A stretch of 64,000 nucleotides of DNA from Lates calcarifer (Eukaryota > Chordata > Actinopteri > Centropomidae): positions 15,904,236-15,968,235 of the forward strand of contig NC_066855.1 of the NCBI RefSeq assembly GCF_001640805.2, given 5' to 3'. The translations under genes were made by a program, and so were the position numbers. The notes beneath the pieces are model-generated. The model ran no database searches, was not told where the DNA came from, and saw nothing but the letters and a program-made list of their open reading frames with translations. Shown one piece after another: positions 61,560-64,000 of this stretch. The first letter of the stretch is position 1. The number at the start of each line of letters is the position of its first letter.

Positions 61560-64000
61560 TTTTGATTGTTTTTGACTCCTTACTATGACAGTTTTTCAGA
61601 TTTTTATGCTTTACTACACTGACAGTTTTTGATGCTATACTGTGCTATGACTTCTTTTGTTTTTGGCTCTATGACATTTTTTTCAGATTTTTTTTTTATA
61701 GCTTACTATACAAAGACTTTTTTTTGCCTGACTGACAGTTTCATACTATACTATGACACTCCTTGGCTTACTATAATGTGACATTTTTACTTCTATTTTG
61801 GATTACTATTGCTTCAATTACTGTTACATTACATATTATTTCCTATTACATATTCTAAATCTACAGATAACTTTTACTGTTGCATCTTACTTCTGATATT
61901 GCTAAATACTTTTACATTACTTCTATTACTAGAGTTTACTTATACATTATTTTTATATTGCAGATTACTGCTAATGTTACACTTTCCTGATATACTGAAC
62001 ATAAACCATTTAATGTTAGTGCTCTGTGTTGGACAGTTGATGTAAAGCGGTTTGTGAATTACCTGAAGGCTGCAGTCCTGGTCTCAAAGAACTTCCTCAT
62101 TCTCTAGGTCTCTGAGATCATGGACAACGTCTCTGCCATCATGGACCATGTGGTGACACCTGGAGGAAATCAAAGAGAAACATAGAAAGGAAAATGATCA
62201 ATACACTGCTACCTATTCCTCATCAACAGTTAAACCATGAAAACACAGATAAATATTCAACATTACAGGTGACTGTCATCACCTCCTGAAGAACCAACAA
62301 AAAGTAAAATGATTATTAATTGTGTGCCTATCAACTCATCACTGAAGCAATGTATGTTACTGTGAACTGCACAATAATAAACACTATCAGTTAAGTCAAT
62401 TTTTGAATGAGTATTTGTTCTACCACAGTCAGTCACATACAGAATCAATATTTTACATTTCAACCTTCTTATTAACACGTTTTTGTTCAATGAAGAACAA
62501 CCAAATTAACAAAGGTCTTAACAGTAGTTTGTGAAAATTTTTAAGTAAATAAGTGTAGAACTGGTTGTTATACATTGTAAAGATATTTTTTAAATCAATT
62601 TAATATTAATAAAATGAACACACGAACAAGTCACTGCAACACTGTATTTGTAGAATTGATATTATTTAGTACGGTGTAGTCTAGTGTGTCTAGCTTAGTC
62701 TTCTGATCATGTACAATCAAATTAAAGTTATTCTTCAATCCCATTTTGACTGATCCTTAACAATAACGATCTAAGACAAAATTTAGCATTGGTTGGTTCT
62801 GATGTGTTTGAAACGGTTTGGTGAGAAGGTGAGGACAGCTACTGTCAATTTGTCCACAGACAAAACATTGACAACTATTCTGATACATATTTTTTTAAAC
62901 CAAGAATGTCAAATATTTGTTTGGAGGCAGAGAGAGCTGATGTTTAAATTCTAAAGTCTTTTTTGTGACTAATCAAACTATTCAGACTTCAGATCAATTA
63001 CTGAAGACATATAATTTAATGCTCTGTGTTGGACAGTTGATGTAAAGCTGTTTGTGAATTACCTGGAGGCTGCAGTCCTGGTCTCAAAGAACTTCCTCAT
63101 TGTATAAAGTCTCTGATCGCGGACAGTGCCGTCAAATCGGGGAACTCCATCGCTGCGATTTTTGCAGGACGATGTCGTGGACCATGTGGTGACACCTGGT
63201 GGAAATCAAAGAGAAACAGTAGAAAGGAAAATGATCAATACACTACTACCTATTCATCATCAACGGTTTAACCATGGAAACACATAAATATTCAACATTA
63301 CAGCTGAACCAGAACGTTTAACAAACAGTAGAGGAGTGTCTCAGAAAATGGGCTGTTTACTGTCACATATAACAAGAAAAAGCATCACATCTTTAAGAAT
63401 CAATAACACTAAATATTTGGGAAAAATTAACTAAAACTAACTGATTATCTTAAATTTCTGTATTAACTGTCTGTCAACTAATCACTGGAGGAATCGTATA
63501 TTTCTGTGAACTGCATAATAAAAACTTTCACTTGAGTAAACTTGTGGTATTTTTAATTATACTTCAGTTCACAGGCAGAAAATTAACTGACAACTATTTC
63601 AAGCTTTTACAAATTACTTACTAGTACTATTTTCTGGCAATTTATAGACACAATCAGTTATTATTATATTCAATACCAAACTCATTAAATACCAAGGATT
63701 TAAACAATAGCTTGGTTACTAACATTAATAATTCAGCTCATCAACACATTTATTTCAGACTGGGTAAATCTAGAGGACACATACCTGTTTGTGTTTGTCA
63801 GGTGGGAGCTGGTGTTTCTGTCCAGGCTGCAGCAGCTGAACCAGTAAACCTGGAAAACACAAGTACAACACTTGAAAAACTAGTAACCTAGTTAATAAAG
63901 AATAGTTCACCTCCAAAACCTGAACAGTGTTGAAGAACACTGAAAACAAAACACTAGAACCTTGAAAATCATACTTTGAGTTTTGAGGTGAATAATTTAA
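61560..64000 (-). repeat. Right arm of inverted repeat, cut by the window end
   Basis: Mirror of the left arm, with block B copies on the minus strand at 62159-62063 and 63195-63063, and block A at 63849-63785. The splice-like AG and GT flanks are kept on that strand. The arm is still matching at base 64000, so the repeat continues beyond the window. Confidence 0.88.

Overview
The window is vertebrate nuclear DNA, almost certainly from a ray-finned (percomorph-like) fish. Genes have many short exons bounded by GT-AG introns, intergenic DNA is AT-rich with microsatellites, and there are relics of Tc1/mariner transposons, a LINE and several fish-type MITEs. No bacterial features, CRISPR arrays, rRNA or tRNA genes were seen.

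Layout: (1) 470-23670, plus strand: the 3' two-thirds of arhgap44 (RICH2), from the end of the BAR domain through the RhoGAP domain and proline-rich tail to a PDZ-binding C-terminus. It includes an 18-nt microexon, a frame-preserving 165-nt exon and one exon that carries a +1 frameshift in this sequence. (2) 29830-32735, minus strand: complete tex47 in eight coding exons, convergent with arhgap44. (3) 33.7-33.9 kb: a compact promoter-like region with a perfect RFX X-box and a CRE. (4) 34990-50870, plus strand: complete ndel1 (344 aa), with a probable non-coding first exon carrying upstream ORFs. Its introns hold a LINE relic, a degenerate tandem array and MITEs. (5) 51419-52401, minus strand: a two-exon gene for a 78-aa single-pass membrane protein that I do not recognise. 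(6) 53054-54724, plus strand: complete armc7 (192 aa), divergent from the small gene across a ~650-bp promoter with two ETS motifs. (7) 56.6-64.0 kb: no recognisable protein gene, but tandemly duplicated exon-like blocks inside a large inverted repeat. Its arms are at least 1.75 kb of very high similarity plus a more diverged inner part, and it runs off the window end.

The named genes do not form a pathway. arhgap44 (Rac/Cdc42 GAP at neuronal membranes) and ndel1 (LIS1/dynein cofactor) are both neuronal cytoskeleton regulators. tex47 is testis-associated in mammals, and the X-box upstream of it fits ciliary or sperm expression. The most unusual part is the 56.6-64 kb inverted, exon-duplicating locus. 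It looks like a non-coding RNA gene whose transcripts could fold into long double-stranded RNA, or a very recent inverted duplication.

All gene calls rest on reading splice sites and on remembered family sequences. No alignment was run.
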